Shown here: in pieces, positions 18,451 through 27,684 of the stretch
Numbering within the stretch: position 1 is the stretch's first letter
Layout of the letters: every line of letters starts with the position of its first letter
Assembly (NCBI RefSeq): GCF_965655635.1
Contig: NZ_CBFHHE010000008.1
Span: forward strand, 1 to 64,000
Reading direction: 5' to 3'
DNA: 64,000 bases
DNA from: Nereida sp965655635
GTDB taxonomy: Bacteria; Pseudomonadota; Alphaproteobacteria; Rhodobacterales; Rhodobacteraceae
Translations under genes and position numbers: made by a program
The notes under the pieces: generated by a model
Told to the model about the DNA's origin: nothing
Databases searched by the model: none
The model's input: the letters and a program-made list of their open reading frames with translations, nothing else

Positions 18451-19208
18451 CGTTTGCCTAATTGCTCTTCGATTGATTTTAACCGCTCCAAAACTTCATC
18501 GCGGTAGGCGTCTGTGACAGCGTTCGTTTCTTCTGCGTGCGCTTCTTGCATCGAGTTCACAACCAGACCTACGATTAAGTTCACCACGGCGAATGTGGTG
18601 ACCATGATGAACGGCACAAAGAAGAGCCAAGCATAGGGATAGACCTCCATCACAGGGCGCACGATGCCCATTGACCAGCTTTCCAGCGTCATGATTTGAA
18701 ACAGTGAATAAAGCGAAAGCCATAAGCTTCCGAACCATTCCGGAAACGCAGAGGCGAAGAGCTTGGTCGCCATAACTGCGCTGATATAGAAGATCAGCGC
18801 CATCAACAAAAAGACACTGCCCATGCCAGGTAGCGCGTTCACAAAACCTTCGACGACCCGCCGCAACGATGGAGCCACAGTGATGACGCGCAGCACCCGC
18901 AGGATGCGCATGGCCCGCAAAACGCTAAGCCCCTGCGCTGCAGGGACGAGGGAAATGCCCACAATAATGAAGTCGAACCAGTTCCAGCCCGATCGAAAAA
19001 ATCGACCGCGATAGGCTACCAGCTTTACCAGCAACTCAATTACGAATACGGCTAAACACGCGCTATCGAGCGTTGTGATCAGCGTCCCATAGTTTTGCAT
19101 CAACCCGTTTGACGTTTCCATTCCCAACAAGATTGCGTTGAAAATGATAACGCCCATGATGATGTTGCGTGTCAGTGGGCGCTCAAGAAATACAGTCAAC
19201 TGGTGCAT
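18447..19208 (-). CDS. voltage-gated sodium channel of the NaChBac (BacNav) type
   Basis: This 253-residue single-domain ion channel has six membrane segments. The S4 voltage sensor RAMRILRVLRVITVAPSLRR carries regularly spaced arginines. The pore loop holds TLESWSM near residues 173-179, matching the T-x-E-S-W selectivity filter of bacterial sodium channels. The C-terminal tail YRDEVLERLKSIEEQL has the heptad pattern of the tetramerising coiled coil. The start is set where AAAGGA stands seven bases ahead. Tetramers conduct sodium in response to depolarisation, and a link to sodium-rich marine habitat or motility is inferred. Confidence 0.93.
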   Translation of the reverse strand: MHQLTVFLERPLTRNIIMGVIIFNAILLGMETSNGLMQNYGTLITTLDSACLAVFVIELLVKLVAYRGRFFRSGWNWFDFIIVGISLVPAAQGLSVLRAMRILRVLRVITVAPSLRRVVEGFVNALPGMGSVFLLMALIFYISAVMATKLFASAFPEWFGSLWLSLYSLFQIMTLESWSMGIVRPVMEVYPYAWLFFVPFIMVTTFAVVNLIVGLVVNSMQEAHAEETNAVTDAYRDEVLERLKSIEEQLGKR

Positions 19209-19254
19209 GATTATGGTCCTTTGGTTGGACGTAATATGTGTGCTTATGCGGCGC

Positions 19255-20124
19255 TTACAATGGGCGCTCAACGCTGTCCTGCTCTAACTTCAACAGCGCC
19301 TGTAGGCCGGTTTTGTAATCTGGGTATTTCAGTTCAACGCCCAGCTCCGTTTTGATCCGCTCGTTTGAGACTTTCTTGGACTCAGCGTAAAAGCTGCGCG
19401 CCATTGGGGTCATCTCTGCTGTTTCGTAGTCGATTGCAGGTGGAACTGGTGCGCCAAGCAATTGCGCTGCGTATTCAATAACGTCTTCGGGTGGTGCGGG
19501 ATCATTGTCGCACAGGTTGTACACCGCACCAACGTTTGGGCGCGTGATTGATGCCCATAACACCTGCGCAATATCTTCTACGTGAATTCTGCTGAACACC
19601 TGACCTTGTTTGATGATCCGCCGCGCAGTTCTGTTGCGGACCTTGGCAAAAGGGCCGCGACCGGGCCCATAAATGCCGGCCAGCCGAAAGATATGAAGCG
19701 GTAGGTTAGGGATGCTCTGCCACTCTGCTTCGGCAGTGACGCGCAGTTGCCCGCGCTTGGTAGCGGGGGTTAACGCCGTATTTTCATCCACCCAGTCTCC
19801 TCGATGGTCGCCATAAACACCTGTGGTCGATAAGTAGCCAGCCCACTTAAGGCGTGGTGCTAGCGTCGTAATTTCGTCTTTGAGGCTGTTCAAAACCGGA
19901 TCGCCCTGCTCGGACGGGCCTGCACTGATCAGGAGATGTGTCGCCTCTCTCAAAGCGGTATCAAGCGTCTCGCCGGGCCATATAACCGGCTTGATCCCTT
20001 GAGCGCGCAAAACTGCTGCTTTTTCTTCGGTGCGTGTGGTGCCGTAAACGGTCCAGTCACTAGGCAAAATTCGACTTAGGGCGCGTGCGGAAAATCCATG
20101 TCCAAATGAAAGTAGGGTCGTCAT
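19255..20124 (-). CDS. SDR-type NAD(P)-dependent epimerase/dehydratase-like protein
   Basis: This 289-residue protein has an atypical SDR fold related to YeeZ. The nucleotide-binding turn is FGHGFSARALSRIL near the N-terminus, so the first glycine of the usual GXXGXXG motif is altered. STTGVYGDHRGDW holds the conserved TGVYG segment of these proteins, and HIFRLAGIYGPGR resembles the extended-SDR substrate region. The reaction is not known. AAGGAG lies seven bases before the ATG. It probably shares a transcript with the downstream channel gene, 46 bp away. Confidence 0.82.
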   Translation of the reverse strand: MTTLLSFGHGFSARALSRILPSDWTVYGTTRTEEKAAVLRAQGIKPVIWPGETLDTALREATHLLISAGPSEQGDPVLNSLKDEITTLAPRLKWAGYLSTTGVYGDHRGDWVDENTALTPATKRGQLRVTAEAEWQSIPNLPLHIFRLAGIYGPGRGPFAKVRNRTARRIIKQGQVFSRIHVEDIAQVLWASITRPNVGAVYNLCDNDPAPPEDVIEYAAQLLGAPVPPAIDYETAEMTPMARSFYAESKKVSNERIKTELGVELKYPDYKTGLQALLKLEQDSVERPL

Positions 20125-20267
20125 GTGAAAACTCCTTGATCTACCGCAATGGTCCGAAAGTTAGCAGGACAGGGCACGTTAAGCGACACGCGAAAATCTG
20201 GTTGATGTTGCTAAGTTCGGGTGCAACGGTTTGCACGGTATAACAAATGAGAACAGGCGGACCAGTG

Positions 20268-21752
20268 ATGATTGACCCTACCAGAATGCTACCGGTTTGT
20301 TCGCCCGAACAAGGTGCGCCACAGCATTTCAAAAACGCGGCTGAGGCGGTGGTTCGACTTCGGGCGCTTTATGATGAAGCAGTGGAATTTCTGTGCGCCC
20401 ATTTCGAAGCCAGTCTGACTGGCGAAAGCCCTACCCAACGGTTCCGCGCCTTCTACCCAGAAATCAGACTGCATTCCACAAGCTTTGCGCAGACGGACAG
20501 CCGTCTGTCGTTTGGTCACGTACCAAGTCCGGGTATCTACGCGACGACAGTGACGCGGCCTGACTTGTTTGCCAGCTACCTTGAACAGCAGATCGATCTT
20601 TTGCTGACCAATCATGGTGGCGAGGTTGAAATTGGAACGTCCCAAACGCCAATGCCCGTCCACTTTGCTGTCGCTAACAAAGGTGGGCTGAATGTCCCCC
20701 AAGACGGGGCGGTTAAGTTTACTCTGCGTGATGTTTTCGATGTTCCAGATTTGTCGACAACCAACGATGATATCGTAAACGGCCTAGGCTTTACTTATGA
20801 AGATGGGGCAATGCCCGTTGCGCCTTTTACTGCGCAACGGGTGGACTATTCGCTGGCCCGGCTTTCTCATTACACGGCTACGGACCCCGGTCATTTTCAG
20901 AACCATGTCCTGTTCACGAACTACCAGTTTTACGTCGAGGAGTTTGAAGCCTACGCACGCGAAATGCTGCGCGAACCTGCAAGTGGTTATACCGCATTTG
21001 TTGGTCCTGGTAATGACGTGATTACGGACCCGGATATGGCCTGCACCCCGCCTGCAAAGCTGCCCCAGATGCCAACGTACCATCTTAAGCGCGCCGGTGG
21101 CGGTGGGATTACTTTGGTCAATATTGGGGTCGGCCCGTCAAACGCAAAAACGGCCACGGATCATATCGCAGTGCTGCGCCCGCATGCGTGGCTTATGGTT
21201 GGTCACTGTGCGGGTTTGCGAAATTCCCAAGCCTTAGGTGATTTTGTACTGGCCCATGCTTATCTGCGCGAAGACAAAGTTCTGGATGATGATTTGCCTG
21301 TTTGGGTGCCCATTCCACCGCTGGCCGAAATTCAGATCGCGCTGGAAAAAGCTGTGGCGCAGGTCACGAAGCTCGAAGGCTATGACCTAAAACAAATCAT
21401 GCGCACAGGAACGGTTGCCAGCCTTGATAACCGTAACTGGGAACTGCGCGATCAAGAGGGTCCAGTTCAGCGCCTTTCGCAGTCGCGAGCAGTGGCACTT
21501 GATATGGAAAGTGCAACAATTGCCGCGAATGGTTTCCGCTTCCGTGTGCCGTATGGAACGTTGCTGTGCGTTTCGGATAAACCGCTGCACGGAGAGTTGA
21601 AATTGCCAGGAATGGCCTCTGATTTCTACACAACTCAGGTCGCGCGGCACCTCATGATTGGTATTCGCGCGATGGAATACTTGCGCGATATGCCTCTTGA
21701 GCGCATCCATTCACGCAAGCTCCGGAGCTTTGAAGAGACCGCATTCTTGTAA
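20268..21752 (+). CDS. amn: AMP nucleosidase
   Basis: Amn hydrolyses AMP to adenine and ribose 5-phosphate, adjusting adenylate pools. The 494-residue protein has the N-terminal AMN-specific domain followed by a nucleoside phosphorylase-like domain. GVGPSNAKTATDHIAVLRPH and the C-terminal ALDMESATIAANGFRFRVPY (with the catalytic-site DMESA) are clear. The start at 20268 is preferred because AGGCGGA precedes it, and an in-frame ATG at 20247 lacks a ribosome site. It is divergent from the SDR gene. Confidence 0.94.
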   Translation: MIDPTRMLPVCSPEQGAPQHFKNAAEAVVRLRALYDEAVEFLCAHFEASLTGESPTQRFRAFYPEIRLHSTSFAQTDSRLSFGHVPSPGIYATTVTRPDLFASYLEQQIDLLLTNHGGEVEIGTSQTPMPVHFAVANKGGLNVPQDGAVKFTLRDVFDVPDLSTTNDDIVNGLGFTYEDGAMPVAPFTAQRVDYSLARLSHYTATDPGHFQNHVLFTNYQFYVEEFEAYAREMLREPASGYTAFVGPGNDVITDPDMACTPPAKLPQMPTYHLKRAGGGGITLVNIGVGPSNAKTATDHIAVLRPHAWLMVGHCAGLRNSQALGDFVLAHAYLREDKVLDDDLPVWVPIPPLAEIQIALEKAVAQVTKLEGYDLKQIMRTGTVASLDNRNWELRDQEGPVQRLSQSRAVALDMESATIAANGFRFRVPYGTLLCVSDKPLHGELKLPGMASDFYTTQVARHLMIGIRAMEYLRDMPLERIHSRKLRSFEETAFL

Positions 21753-21874
21753 AAGTGGCGAAAAAAGGCGGTTTTTGCGGTTTTTCCAATCACAAAGAGT
21801 TGTGTGGGGACACTATATACCGTTAGATTATGCCCATGAGGCCCAAGATCGGGCGGAATGAGGAGACCTGTAAA

Positions 21875-22162
21875 ATGGCGAAACCAATGACAAAGACCCA
21901 ACTCGTAGCAGCACTTGCTGAGGAAATGGGCGTAGACAAGAAATCTGCTGGCGGCGCGCTTGAAGCGGTTGTTTCGCTTATTACACGCGAAGTAAGTGCT
22001 GGTGGCGCTGTGACCCTTCCAGGCGTTGGCAAAATCTATTGCCGCGAGCGTCCAGAGCGTATGGTGCGCAACCCAGCTACTGGCGAAATGCTGAAAAAAG
22101 ATGCGGATAAAGTTGTCAAAATGACAATCGCTAAAGCGCTGAAAGACAGCGTTAACGGCTAA
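21875..22162 (+). CDS. hup: HU family DNA-binding protein
   Basis: This is a 95-residue histone-like protein with the DNA-bending beta arm (VGKIYCRERPERMVRNPATG) and the dimerisation helices at the N-terminus (KTQLVAALAEEMGVDKKSAG). The arm has RNPATG where bacterial HU typically has RNPQTG. The start MAKPMTK is chosen because GAGGAG lies upstream. A longer frame from 21830 is not needed. It is followed by a strong terminator, so it is probably transcribed alone. An inverted repeat CACAA-AGAG-TTGTG lies upstream at 21791-21804. Confidence 0.96.
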   Translation: MAKPMTKTQLVAALAEEMGVDKKSAGGALEAVVSLITREVSAGGAVTLPGVGKIYCRERPERMVRNPATGEMLKKDADKVVKMTIAKALKDSVNG

Positions 22163-22190
22163 GTCGACCACAGACTTTATCGTGAATAGA

Positions 22191-22218
22191 GGGGTCGCCA
22201 TGATGCGGCCCCTTTTTT
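22191..22218 (+). terminator. intrinsic terminator after the HU gene
   Basis: An eight-base stem (GGGGTCGC with GCGGCCCC, one G-U pair) with loop CATGAT is followed directly by six T residues. It ends 28-55 bases after the HU stop codon. Confidence 0.92.
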
Positions 22219-22252
22219 GTTTTCGGCCCTATTGCGTCAGGAGTGTAGCAGC

Positions 22253-23116
22253 GTGGATCTACGTTCGGTTTTTCTGGGGCTGTCGTTTGCCTTGATGTGG
22301 TCATCAGCGTTTGCATCTGCACGTATTATTGTTCTTGAGGCGCCGCCTCTCATGGCGCTGTCGTTACGCTTCTTCATTTCTGGAACGGTCGCTGTTGGCA
22401 TTGCATTGCTGTTCAAACAAAGCTGGCGGCTGACTAAAGCGCAGTGGCGCGCGACCGTTGTTTTTGGATTATGTCAGAACGCCCTGTATTTGGGTCTGAA
22501 TTTTATCGCAATGCAAACGGTTCAAGCGTCTATTGCAGCGATCATCGCGTCTACCATGCCTCTTTTGGTCGCTTTGGTTGGCTGGGTATTTTTGCGCCAG
22601 CGTCTGCCTATTGTTGCGCTGCTTGGGCTGGTCACGGGCCTCGCTGGTGTTCTGGTTATTATGGTGCCACGGCTGCAAGGCGGGCTTGATCCGTGGGGTG
22701 TTTTGCTATGTGTGCTGGGCGTGGCGTCGCTGACAGTTGCGACGCTATCGGTCCGTAACGCGGTTTCCAATGGGCAGGTCCTGATGATTGTGGGGCTTCA
22801 GATGCTTGTAGGCTCTGCCGCGCTTATTGTGCCCGCGCTACTTTTTGAGACGTGGAATGTCACGATCACCCCGCTTCTTGCCAGCGCATTTATATATACG
22901 ACCCTTGTCCCTGGTTTGGCGGCGACGGTAATTTGGTTCGTCTTGGTCAGCCGGATTGGTGCAGTGCGCGCCGCGACTTTCCATTTTCTTAACCCATTTT
23001 TTGGTGTCGCATTGGCAGCAATTTTGCTTGGGGAACAGATAGGGTTGATCGACGTTCTTGGCGTTGCCATTATCGCCGCAGGAATTTTTGCGGTGCAGGT
23101 GTCAAAGCAAACTTAG
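22253..23116 (+). CDS. DMT superfamily transporter (EamA)
   Basis: This 287-residue inner-membrane protein has about ten hydrophobic helices in two EamA repeats. FALMWSSAFASARIIVL and RFFISGTVAVGIALL mark the first half, and FHFLNPFFGVALAAILLGE the second. The start is a GTG at 22253, since AGGAG stands nine bases before it. The only longer start, a TTG at 22217, falls inside the HU terminator. The exported compound is unknown. A thioredoxin-like gene follows 15 bp downstream. Confidence 0.87.
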   Translation: MDLRSVFLGLSFALMWSSAFASARIIVLEAPPLMALSLRFFISGTVAVGIALLFKQSWRLTKAQWRATVVFGLCQNALYLGLNFIAMQTVQASIAAIIASTMPLLVALVGWVFLRQRLPIVALLGLVTGLAGVLVIMVPRLQGGLDPWGVLLCVLGVASLTVATLSVRNAVSNGQVLMIVGLQMLVGSAALIVPALLFETWNVTITPLLASAFIYTTLVPGLAATVIWFVLVSRIGAVRAATFHFLNPFFGVALAAILLGEQIGLIDVLGVAIIAAGIFAVQVSKQT

Positions 23117-23131
23117 TAGAGGGTTCCGAGT

Positions 23132-23524
23132 ATGAAAGTTTTGTGGATGGCGTTAGGTTTGTGTTTGGTCGCATCTGTCGTGCAGGCGCGGGGTCTTGAA
23201 TATCAGCCTCGCCTTGACCGAGATAAACTGTCGCAAGGCGCAACTGTGTTGCTCGATTTTCGGACCGATTGGTGTATCGCATGTGCGCGGCACGCGTCCA
23301 TTATTGATACGCTCAAAGAGCAAAATCCAGCGTTACGCGCGGCGATCACCTACATTGTTGTGGACTACGATACCTACGGTGAATCTGGCATGGCCAAAAA
23401 GCGACGGGTAACACAAAACGGCACACTTTTGCTGTTGCGTGGAAGCCGTGAGCTTGGCCGCGTTGAGGGCGCAGTTATGAACGACAGCGCTATAAAGGAC
23501 CTGTTGGAACTGTCGCTTGATTAG
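23132..23524 (+). CDS. exported thioredoxin-like protein
   Basis: This 130-residue protein has an N-terminal signal peptide (cleavage probably after VVQA, residue 19) and one thioredoxin-fold domain. The active site is DWCIACARH, a CXXC motif with Ile-Ala between the cysteines, similar to the C-terminal periplasmic domain of DsbD. The cis-proline position reads TQNGT and lacks the usual proline, so redox behaviour may be atypical. It is likely periplasmic and involved in thiol exchange. The partner is not evident. Confidence 0.78.
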   Translation: MKVLWMALGLCLVASVVQARGLEYQPRLDRDKLSQGATVLLDFRTDWCIACARHASIIDTLKEQNPALRAAITYIVVDYDTYGESGMAKKRRVTQNGTLLLLRGSRELGRVEGAVMNDSAIKDLLELSLD

Positions 23525-23530
23525 TCTGAG

Positions 23531-24634
23531 TTAGTCAATTGTGCCGCGATTGCCGCCGGTTTGGCCGCGGTGCAGCAGCATATGATCCAGCATCACACAG
23601 GCCATCATGGCTTCGCCGACAGGAACCGCACGGATGCCAACACATGGGTCGTGACGGCCCTTGGTGATGATCTCGGTTTCTTCACCGGCTTTGGTAATTG
23701 TTTTGCGCGGCGATAATATGGACGAAGTCGGCTTAACGGCGAAACGTACCACGACATCCTGACCTGTGCTGATGCCGCCAAGGATACCACCGGCATGGTT
23801 GCTTGAATACTCTGGGCCGTTCGGCCCCATGAAAATCTCGTCAGCATTGTCGCGTCCGGTAAGTGCGGCGGCAGCCATCCCCTCACCAATTTCGACGCCC
23901 TTGACCGCGTTGATCGACATCATTGCAGCGGCCAAATCTGTATCAAGTTTGCCGTAAACAGGTGCACCAAGGCCAGCGGGAACATTGCGTGCAACGACTT
24001 CAATGATTGCTCCGACGCTGTTGTGATCGTCTTTACGCAACCACGTCAGATAGTCTTCCCATTCTTTTGCGGCATCCGCATCAGGGCACCAAAAGTCGTT
24101 TTGTCCGATCACATCCCAGTCAAACTTTGCGCGATCGATTTTCATCTCGCCCATCTGAACCATGTAGCCCGTCACAGACATAGCAGGGGCCATCGCCTTA
24201 ATCGCCTCACGCGCGACACCACCCGCAGCAACGCGTGACGCGGTCTCACGCGCACTTGATCGGCCACCCCCACGGTAATCGCGGATGCCGTATTTTTGCC
24301 AATAGGTAATGTCTGCATGGCCGGGGCGGAACTTCTCAACGATATCGCCATAATCGCGCGACCGTTGATCCGTGTTGCGGATCATTAGTTGGATTGGCGT
24401 ACCGGTTGTTTGGCCTTCAAAGACGCCAGATAGAATTTCTACTGCGTCCGGCTCTTGGCGTTGTGTCGTGTTTTTGTTCTGACCCGGTTTGCGCCTGTCT
24501 AACCAGTGTTGAAGCATTTCCGGCGTTACAGGCACTTGGGGAGGGCAGCCGTCAACGGTAGTACCCAAAGCAGGGCCGTGGCTCTCGCCCCAAGTTGTCA
24601 CGCGGAACAAATGTCCAAAGCTGTTCATGCTCAT
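23531..24634 (-). CDS. aroC: chorismate synthase
   Basis: AroC converts 5-enolpyruvylshikimate 3-phosphate to chorismate with reduced FMN, the last common step of aromatic amino acid synthesis. At 367 residues it has usual length. Signatures include GESHGPALG near the N-terminus, RPGHADITYWQKYG, RDYRGGGRSSARETASRVA and EYSSNHAGGILGGISTG. The start is set at MSMNSFGHL, with GGGAG ten bases ahead. A longer frame adds 25 unlikely residues. It is downstream of petC but separated from it by a terminator. Confidence 0.97.
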   Translation of the reverse strand: MSMNSFGHLFRVTTWGESHGPALGTTVDGCPPQVPVTPEMLQHWLDRRKPGQNKNTTQRQEPDAVEILSGVFEGQTTGTPIQLMIRNTDQRSRDYGDIVEKFRPGHADITYWQKYGIRDYRGGGRSSARETASRVAAGGVAREAIKAMAPAMSVTGYMVQMGEMKIDRAKFDWDVIGQNDFWCPDADAAKEWEDYLTWLRKDDHNSVGAIIEVVARNVPAGLGAPVYGKLDTDLAAAMMSINAVKGVEIGEGMAAAALTGRDNADEIFMGPNGPEYSSNHAGGILGGISTGQDVVVRFAVKPTSSILSPRKTITKAGEETEIITKGRHDPCVGIRAVPVGEAMMACVMLDHMLLHRGQTGGNRGTID

Positions 24635-24701
24635 CGGTGGTGCACTCCCCTTTTGAGATTGCATAAAGCGCGGGTGGCTCGGCCTCAAGTGTAGCCCAAA
24701 G

Positions 24702-24731
24702 AAAAACACCCCATCACAGTGGACGGGGCGT
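24702..24731 (-). terminator. intrinsic terminator of the petABC operon
   Basis: Read on the minus strand, ACGCCCC pairs with GGGGTGT (one G-U pair) around a 12-base loop and is followed by a run of T. It lies 27 bases after the petC stop codon. Confidence 0.75.
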
Positions 24732-24758
24732 TAAATTCGTAAAACCTAATTGATAGGC

Positions 24759-25553
24759 TTATGCAGATTTTTTACCCTTTGCTGCCGCCCACAAACGCTT
24801 GTTTGTGAGGTAAAGCAGAACTGAAAGCACAGACAAGAAGATCAGGCCGGTAAGACCTGCTTGCTTGCGCGCCATCATTTTGGGCTCAGCTGTCCACATC
24901 AAGAACGCAGACACGTCCTGAGCGATGTCTTCCAACTCGGTTGATGCATCTTCGTCTGTAAATTCAACATCATCACCGTAAAGTGGGGGCGCCATTGAAA
25001 TCCAGCCGCCTGGGAAGGCAGTGTTTTCATAAAGGATGGTGCCCGCTTCTTCTTTTTCCTCACCGGTGTAGCCGGCCAAGAGTGACGCAATGTACTCTGG
25101 CCCGCCCATGCCGTTGATAAGCTGGCTGATGCCTGTACCCGCAGGGCCGTGGAAGCCAGCGCGCGCTTTTGCCATCAAAGACAAGTCAGGTGCGTTAGCC
25201 AGTGCGGATGCTGGGAATTTGTCGGCAGGCGTCGCAGAACGGAAATCATCGATGGCGGCATCAAAGACTTCATATTCTTCGGCGTACGCAAAGACCTGAT
25301 CTTCAGGAAGTGCAGGGCCACCGTCGTCAGACAAGTTACGGAATGAGACGTATTTCAAACCGTGACACGCTGCGCAGATCTCAGTGTAAACCTGAAGGCC
25401 GCGCTGAAGTTGGTTCTGGTCGAACGAGCCTGTCAGACCTTCAAATGAAAACGCGTAGTTTTCAATTTTTGCGTCTGATCCACCAGCAGCAAGCGCGCCG
25501 CCGGCCGAAAGGCCGAGGGCAACTGCTGTGGTAAGGGCGAGTTTCTTCAACAT
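24759..25553 (-). CDS. petC: cytochrome c1 of the bc1 complex
   Basis: This is the 264-residue cytochrome c1 subunit of ubiquinol-cytochrome c reductase, which hands electrons from the Rieske protein to cytochrome c. A signal peptide ends at GGALAAGG. The heme motif CAACH is near residue 36, the methionine of GGWISMAPPLY is the likely sixth ligand, and a C-terminal membrane anchor (GLIFLSVLSVLLYLTN) holds it in the inner membrane. AAAGGA precedes the ATG. It starts 14 bases after petB. Confidence 0.97.
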   Translation of the reverse strand: MLKKLALTTAVALGLSAGGALAAGGSDAKIENYAFSFEGLTGSFDQNQLQRGLQVYTEICAACHGLKYVSFRNLSDDGGPALPEDQVFAYAEEYEVFDAAIDDFRSATPADKFPASALANAPDLSLMAKARAGFHGPAGTGISQLINGMGGPEYIASLLAGYTGEEKEEAGTILYENTAFPGGWISMAPPLYGDDVEFTDEDASTELEDIAQDVSAFLMWTAEPKMMARKQAGLTGLIFLSVLSVLLYLTNKRLWAAAKGKKSA

Positions 25554-25567
25554 TGGGTAGTCCTTTC

Positions 25568-26911
25568 TCACTCGGCTGGTGTGGCTACTGCATCCGCAGC
25601 GCCATCTTTTTTGCCGTAGTGGGCATTGAAGTCGTCTTCGATTGTTGTTGGCGGTGTCATCGGTTTCTCAATGATTCCAAGCAACGGCAGAATGACGAGG
25701 AAGTAAGCGAACCAGTAGGTCGACGCGATAAGCGAGATGAGATCGTATGGGAACTCAGCCGGGCGTGCGCCCACCCACATCAGCACGAAGAAGTCGACAA
25801 CCAGAAGGCCAAACCACCATTTGAACATTGGGCGGTAGCGGCCAGAGCGAACTGATGATGTGTCCAACCATGGTGCCAATGCCATCACAGCAATCGCACC
25901 AAACATAGCTAGAACGCCGAAGAACTTCGCATCAACAATGCCGAATGTTACGAAATCAGCCAACTGCACAACCCATACTTCCGCTGTGAAGGCGCGTAGG
26001 ATTGCGTAGAATGGCAAGAAGTACCACTCGGGAACGATGTGCGCAGGTGTCACCAGCGCGTTCGCTTCGATGTAGTTGTCTGGGTGGCCAAGGTAGTTTG
26101 GCATAAAGCCAACAACTGCCATGAACACTACCAGCACGATTGCCAATGCGAACAAGTCTTTGATCACAAAGTATGGCCAGAAGGGGAGTGTGTCCCGCTC
26201 TGCTTCCTCTTTGGATGTGCGACGTACTTCAACACCAGTTGGGTTGTTGTTGCCAGTTGTGTGGAACGCCCAAATGTGAACGATCACCAGACCGGCAATG
26301 ATAAACGGCATGAGATAGTGCAGGCTGAAGAAACGGTTCAGCGCAGGCTGGCCAACAGCGGATGCACCAAGCAACCATGTTTGAATGCTTTCACCAACAA
26401 ACGGGATCGCACCGAATAGGCCAGTGATAACCGCTGTACCGTGGAACGACATCTGGCCCCAAGGGAGAACGTAACCCATGAATGCTGTACCCATCATCAA
26501 CAGGTAGATCAGCATGCCGATGATCCATGTCACCTCACGTGGCGCTTTGTACGAGCCATAGTATAGGCCACGGAAAATGTGGGCATATACAGCGACAAAG
26601 AACAGCGACGCACCGTTCATGTGGAAATAGCGGATCATATGGCCGCCGTTCACGTCACGCATGATGTGCTCAACAGACGCAAACGCCATATCAACGTGCG
26701 GTACATAGTGCATAACCAGCACGATGCCGGTGATGATTTGAAGTGCCAGAGTAAACGTCAGAACGATACCCCAGATCCACATCCAGTTAAGGTTCTTTGG
26801 TGTGGGAAGCATAAGTGTGTCATAAAGCAGGCCTACAATGGGAAGGCGCTTGTGCAGCCATTTCTGGCCGTCTGACTTTGGTTCATAGTGGTCGTGTGGA
26901 ATTCCAGACAT
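25568..26911 (-). CDS. petB: cytochrome b of the bc1 complex
   Basis: This is the 447-residue membrane core of bc1 carrying the two b hemes and both quinone sites. Heme ligand histidines lie in helices B and D (GGHMIRYFHMNGASLFF; FFSLHYLMPFIIAGLVIVHI), and the Qo-site signature PEWYFLPFYAILRAF is intact. Eight membrane helices are expected. The length and the C-terminal extension after EKPMTPP are those of alphaproteobacterial proteins. It is the second gene of petABC, 12 bases after petA. Confidence 0.98.
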   Translation of the reverse strand: MSGIPHDHYEPKSDGQKWLHKRLPIVGLLYDTLMLPTPKNLNWMWIWGIVLTFTLALQIITGIVLVMHYVPHVDMAFASVEHIMRDVNGGHMIRYFHMNGASLFFVAVYAHIFRGLYYGSYKAPREVTWIIGMLIYLLMMGTAFMGYVLPWGQMSFHGTAVITGLFGAIPFVGESIQTWLLGASAVGQPALNRFFSLHYLMPFIIAGLVIVHIWAFHTTGNNNPTGVEVRRTSKEEAERDTLPFWPYFVIKDLFALAIVLVVFMAVVGFMPNYLGHPDNYIEANALVTPAHIVPEWYFLPFYAILRAFTAEVWVVQLADFVTFGIVDAKFFGVLAMFGAIAVMALAPWLDTSSVRSGRYRPMFKWWFGLLVVDFFVLMWVGARPAEFPYDLISLIASTYWFAYFLVILPLLGIIEKPMTPPTTIEDDFNAHYGKKDGAADAVATPAE

Positions 26912-26923
26912 ATGGTATCTCCC

Positions 26924-27487
26924 TTAACCGAGTTGGATTGTTGTTTCGTCGACAAACGATGCCGTTGGAACGGGCAAGTTGCGTGGCGCTGGACCCTTAC
27001 GGATACGGCCTGCGGTGTCGTAGTGTGAACCGTGGCATGGGCAGAACCAGCCGTTAAATTCACCAGCACCGTCGCCAAGAGGCACACAACCAAGGTGGGT
27101 ACAAACGCCCATCATAACCAACCACTCGCCGTTTTCATCAAGAGAACGGTTCTCATCGGACGCATCCGCATCCGCAGCAATGTTCGCGTTGTCAGCGTTC
27201 GCATCCGGCAGAGCACCAAGATCAACCGCGCGCGCTTCGGCGATTTCTTCTGGGTTACGGCGGCGGATAAACACAGGCTTACCTTGCCAAAGAACAGTAA
27301 TTTGCGTGCCGGGCTCAACATCGGCCACATCCACGCGGATGGATGCCAATGCCAAAACGTCAGCACTTGGGTTCATCTGGTTGACCAGTGGCCAAACGGC
27401 AGCGCCGGTAACCACAGCACCTGCGCCAGCGGTGGCGTAGTAGATGAAGTCGCGGCGGGTGCCTTGCGTATTTTCTGCGTGAGACAC
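26924..27487 (-). CDS. petA: Rieske iron-sulfur subunit of the bc1 complex
   Basis: This is the 187-residue Rieske protein with a twin-arginine-type N-terminus (TRRDFIYYATAGAGAVV) that serves as Tat signal and anchor. Cluster ligands are in CTHLGCVPLGD and CPCHGSHYDTAGRIRKG. Between the anchor and the cluster domain is an acidic, alanine- and asparagine-rich insertion (roughly residues 95-118), longer than in mitochondrial proteins but common in Rhodobacterales. It is the first gene of petABC. PetR is encoded elsewhere in the window. Confidence 0.97.
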   Translation of the reverse strand: MSHAENTQGTRRDFIYYATAGAGAVVTGAAVWPLVNQMNPSADVLALASIRVDVADVEPGTQITVLWQGKPVFIRRRNPEEIAEARAVDLGALPDANADNANIAADADASDENRSLDENGEWLVMMGVCTHLGCVPLGDGAGEFNGWFCPCHGSHYDTAGRIRKGPAPRNLPVPTASFVDETTIQLG

Positions 27488-27684
27488 GATCGTGTTCTCC
27501 CCTTGTTTCCATTAGGCGGATCGGCCGAATGGGTCGATCAAATATGAACAGGCCACAGGGAATCCTGCAGCCGCTATCGACACGGTATTTAGAACGCGGA
27601 TTGCAATCCGTCCAGCACACATTGAAGTCTGCCCGCCAAACTGCTCCAGTATGTCGCACAAACATACCTATTTTTTGCATGTGT

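Noticed and set aside
24759..27487. Photosynthesis gene cluster suggested by petABC, dxs, ispA and a BciB-like protein
   Set aside because: No bch, puf, puh or crt genes were found in the window. The listed genes are general metabolism in nonphototrophic relatives as well.
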